In this document: positions 5,470 through 7,439 of the stretch, one piece after another
Layout: every line of letters starts with the position of its first letter
Position numbering within the stretch: the first letter of the stretch is position 1
Origin: TMED27 sp037969235
GTDB taxonomy: Bacteria; Pseudomonadota; Alphaproteobacteria; Micavibrionales; Micavibrionaceae
Assembly (NCBI GenBank): GCA_037969235.1
Contig: JBBKXA010000131.1
Span: 1 to 7,439 of the forward strand
DNA: 7,439 nt
Reading direction: 5' to 3'
Made by a program: the position numbers and the translations under genes
Notes under the pieces: model-generated
What the model was told of the DNA's origin: nothing
The model's input: only the letters and a program-made list of their open reading frames with translations
Databases searched by the model: none

Positions 5470-6533
5470 TAGTTTTCTAATGTGGCCAACGCCGAGGCTT
5501 GGTCTTCAGCGATGAGCGCGTCGATAATTTCATCCAACGCTTCGCCGTTTAAAACTTCGTCTAATTTATAGAGGGTGAGGTTTACACGGTGATCGGTTAC
5601 GCGACCTTGCGGGTAGTTATATGTACGGATGCGTTCAGAGCGATCGCCCGATCCCACTTGGCTTTTACGATCAGATGCACGCTCATCGGCGAGTTTTTGC
5701 CGTCTGATGTCATAGATACGTGTGGCCAAAACCTTCATCGCTTTGGCGCGATTTTTGTGCTGGGAGCGTTCTTCTTGCATCTCCACCACTACGCCTGTGG
5801 GAATGTGGGTGATACGCACAGCAGAATCCGTGGTGTTGACGTGCTGTCCCCCTGCCCCTTGGGAGCGATATGTATCGATGCGTAAATCATCGGGGCGGAT
5901 ATCCACTTCGGCCTCTTCGGCTTCGGGCAATACGGCAACAGTTGCGGCGGAGGTATGAATGCGTCCGCTACTTTCGGTTTTAGGAACGCGTTGCACGCGA
6001 TGTGTGCCCGATTCATATTTTAGCTTAGAAAACACGTTGCGGCCATTTACTTCAGCGACAATTTCTTTATAGCCACCAATGTCGTTTTGCGAAGCTTCCA
6101 AGACTTCAAATTTCCAGCCCTGCTTGATCGCGTAGCCTTTGAACATGGTGAAGAGGTCACTGGCGAACAACGCCGCTTCATCGCCGCCTGTACCGGCGCG
6201 AATTTCGAGGATTGCGTTTTTGGCGTCGTCTTCGTCCTTGGGGATCAGCGCCAATTGAATTTGTCGTTGCAATTTCGGCAAGCGTTCTTCGATGACGCGC
6301 AATTCTTCCGCCGCCATCTGCTTCATTTCAGGGTCGGCGAGCATTTCCTTTAGCTCTAGTTTTTCAGCATTTGCCGTTGTGTAATCATTAATCGCATTCA
6401 CAACAGGCTCAAGCTCGGCATATTCCATGGAAAGCTTAGCGAATTTTTCACCCGAAAGCCCACCTTGAGACATAAGAGATTCAAGCTCCTCATGCCTTTG
6501 TTTGATCGTTTGTAATTTTCCTTCAAGTGCCAT
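5469..6533 (-). CDS. prfA: peptide chain release factor 1 (RF1)
   Basis: Recognises UAA and UAG stop codons in the ribosomal A site and triggers release of the finished peptide. The 354 residues match the RF1 length of about 355-360. The N-terminal helical domain (about 1-100) is followed by EIRAGTGGDEA (110-120). The stop-codon-reading tripeptide PxT appears as PKT (184-186) within RVPKTESSGRIHTS; RF2 would have SPF here, so this is RF1. The catalytic loop GAGGQHVN (226-233) holds GGQ at 228-230, the Gln methylated by PrmC. QEERSQHKNRAKA (253-265) and the C-terminal domain are intact. The start fits the family N-terminus, but no Shine-Dalgarno is evident upstream. It overlaps prmC by one base. 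It is divergent from the AT-rich sigma-like gene across a 124-base gap, in which I could not find a convincing minus-strand promoter. Confidence 0.98.
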   Translation of the reverse strand: MALEGKLQTIKQRHEELESLMSQGGLSGEKFAKLSMEYAELEPVVNAINDYTTANAEKLELKEMLADPEMKQMAAEELRVIEERLPKLQRQIQLALIPKDEDDAKNAILEIRAGTGGDEAALFASDLFTMFKGYAIKQGWKFEVLEASQNDIGGYKEIVAEVNGRNVFSKLKYESGTHRVQRVPKTESSGRIHTSAATVAVLPEAEEAEVDIRPDDLRIDTYRSQGAGGQHVNTTDSAVRITHIPTGVVVEMQEERSQHKNRAKAMKVLATRIYDIRRQKLADERASDRKSQVGSGDRSERIRTYNYPQGRVTDHRVNLTLYKLDEVLNGEALDEIIDALIAEDQASALATLEN

Positions 6534-6603
6534 GTCGCTATAAGGCCAGAATCACGCGATTTTGGCAAGTGGGAAATAAAAATTTAAAGTATGTAAATTA
6601 CTG

Positions 6604-6632
6604 TTGACATTCATTATGGTAACCTGTAGTTT
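6604..6632 (+). promoter_or_regulatory. candidate promoter of the sigma-like gene
   Basis: A perfect -35 TTGACA (6604-6609) is followed after 17 bases by TAGTTT (6627-6632), only 3/6 of the -10 consensus. Just downstream is a run of eight T (6630-6637). A strong -35 with a poor -10 is typical of promoters helped by an activator or read by an alternative sigma factor, but it may be chance in this AT-rich gap. The gap also holds the palindrome GGTTACC/GGTAACC (6618-6624). Confidence 0.4.
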
Positions 6633-6642
6633 TTTTTAAATT

Positions 6643-6649
6643 AAGGAAG
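6643..6649 (+). promoter_or_regulatory. strong Shine-Dalgarno sequence fixing the start at 6658
   Basis: AAGGAAG ends 8 bases before the ATG at 6658, the best ribosome binding site in the window. The other complete genes here have weak or no such site. It supports this ATG as the true start although the gene has no stop inside the window. Confidence 0.75.
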
Positions 6650-6657
6650 AAAAAAGC

Positions 6658-7439
6658 ATGACTGCAATTGAAGCTAATCTAAAAGCATTTAATAATAACT
6701 TTGGGAGCAATATCGGCGATAACGCCCCTTCGCTAAGTCTTGATTCTGCCTATAGGCAATATATGAAAGATCGTGATCTAGGGTGTTTTGTTAAAACACT
6801 TAATCCGTATATAGAGAGAGTGGCATATGCGACAGCCAAAAATGCGCCATATGACCAAAAGCACGAAATCGTGTCTCTAGCCGTGTCGGATTTTTATGTC
6901 GATCTGATTGAAAAGAATCTGTTAGATAAATTTGATGGCACATCAGCACTGGAAGCATATTTGGGGATATGTATAAAGCGTAAAGCTACACTTCATTTAA
7001 TAAAATCATCGCAACGAAATAAACTATTACCCACATATCCTGTCATCAGAAAAAAAGATATCGCTGAAATCGAGGATTCGTATGAATGCAGATTAAGCGA
7101 TTTAGACATTGCAAAAATTATCCATGAAAAGGTTATAGACGGGAAATCTCTTGCCATGACTAGTCGTTGGCGAAAGAATAAAGGGGTTAAGCATACTGTT
7201 GAAAAACTTGCAGAAATTGTTAAACAAACACGTTTGTTACATAATAGTACTGTATCCTTTGATAATTGTGATGATGAATACTTGCCAGCTAAAGAAAAAA
7301 TTTCTTATGAAAACGATTTAACGCCAGCGCAACAAGCACAATATGATGAGCTGCTTTACAATACAACAAAACTTATTAAAAATTTATCAGACATAGAACA
7401 ATTGGTTCTACGTTATTACCATAATAAAGACCTCAGTTT
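6658..7439 (+). CDS. divergent sigma-70-family RNA polymerase sigma factor-like protein, 3'-truncated by window edge
   Basis: 260 codons are open from ATG to the window end. Residues about 33-121 resemble sigma region 2: a helix from QYMKDRDL to ERVAYATAK, an acidic segment EIVSLAVSDFYVDLIE (70-85) like the core-binding helix, then KFDGTSALEAYLGICIKRKATLHLIKS (91-117) ending in basic QRNK, matching the FDG.s.f..YL....r......R pattern of regions 2.3-2.4. The last visible residues, LSDIEQLVLRYYHNKDLS (243-260), match the first helix of region 4 (L...E..VL.L.Y...LS), whose EIA helix-turn-helix should follow outside the window. Between them are about 120 residues, long for an ECF factor. This stretch includes LSDLDIAKII (146-155) and STVSFDN (197-203), which may be a region 3-like segment. 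It would direct RNA polymerase to specific promoters in the cytoplasm. Sampled GC is 28-35% against about 57% in prfA and clpB, and 4 of 11 Arg codons are AGA/AGG, suggesting acquisition. It could also be a sigma-like phage or other regulator. I cannot assign a subfamily. Confidence 0.6.
   Translation, partial: MTAIEANLKAFNNNFGSNIGDNAPSLSLDSAYRQYMKDRDLGCFVKTLNPYIERVAYATAKNAPYDQKHEIVSLAVSDFYVDLIEKNLLDKFDGTSALEAYLGICIKRKATLHLIKSSQRNKLLPTYPVIRKKDIAEIEDSYECRLSDLDIAKIIHEKVIDGKSLAMTSRWRKNKGVKHTVEKLAEIVKQTRLLHNSTVSFDNCDDEYLPAKEKISYENDLTPAQQAQYDELLYNTTKLIKNLSDIEQLVLRYYHNKDLS

Noticed and set aside
1..7439. CRISPR arrays, tRNA or rRNA genes, insertion sequences
   Set aside because: No regularly spaced repeats, no tRNA-like ending or T-loop (GGTTCGA) context, and no transposase-like product or terminal repeats were found on either strand.

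Overview
The window suggests an alphaproteobacterial chromosome of moderate GC. The strongest evidence is the run, all on the minus strand, of prfA (release factor RF1), prmC (its glutamine methyltransferase), a DUF4167 protein and clpB. As far as I recall, DUF4167 is essentially alphaproteobacterial and this gene order recurs in that class. The NlpC/P60 peptidase at the left edge also has an alphaproteobacterial look. I cannot name a genus from sequence alone.

Layout, left to right. Bases 1-404 (+) hold the C-terminal part of an NlpC/P60 cell-wall peptidase whose start lies outside the window. It meets head-on, with 3 bases between stops, a small predicted lipoprotein gene (408-1067, -). Bases 1068-1199 separate this from clpB and hold a candidate promoter for the lipoprotein gene plus an imperfect hairpin that runs into the clpB stop. 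clpB (1200-3824, -) is full length. A short intergenic region (3825-3936) holds the clpB promoter area and a clear intrinsic terminator for the DUF4167 gene (3937-4392, -). The 234-base region 4393-4626 holds a 10-bp inverted repeat overlapping a candidate DUF4167 promoter. prmC (4627-5469, -) and prfA (5469-6533, -) overlap by one base (TAATG) and are probably translationally coupled. After a 124-base divergent intergenic region, a plus-strand gene begins at 6658 and runs off the right edge. It is much more AT-rich than its neighbours and looks like a divergent sigma-70-type RNA polymerase sigma factor.

Functionally, the middle of the window is housekeeping. PrmC methylates the GGQ glutamine of RF1, which terminates translation at UAA/UAG. 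ClpB rescues aggregated proteins. DUF4167 is an uncharacterised protein with a basic, Asn/Gly/Arg-rich N-terminus. The left edge is envelope-related (peptidoglycan hydrolase, lipoprotein). The right edge is the least ordinary part: a probable acquired regulator with its own TTGACA -35 element and a strong Shine-Dalgarno sequence, next to the conserved block. No tRNA, rRNA, CRISPR array or insertion sequence was seen.
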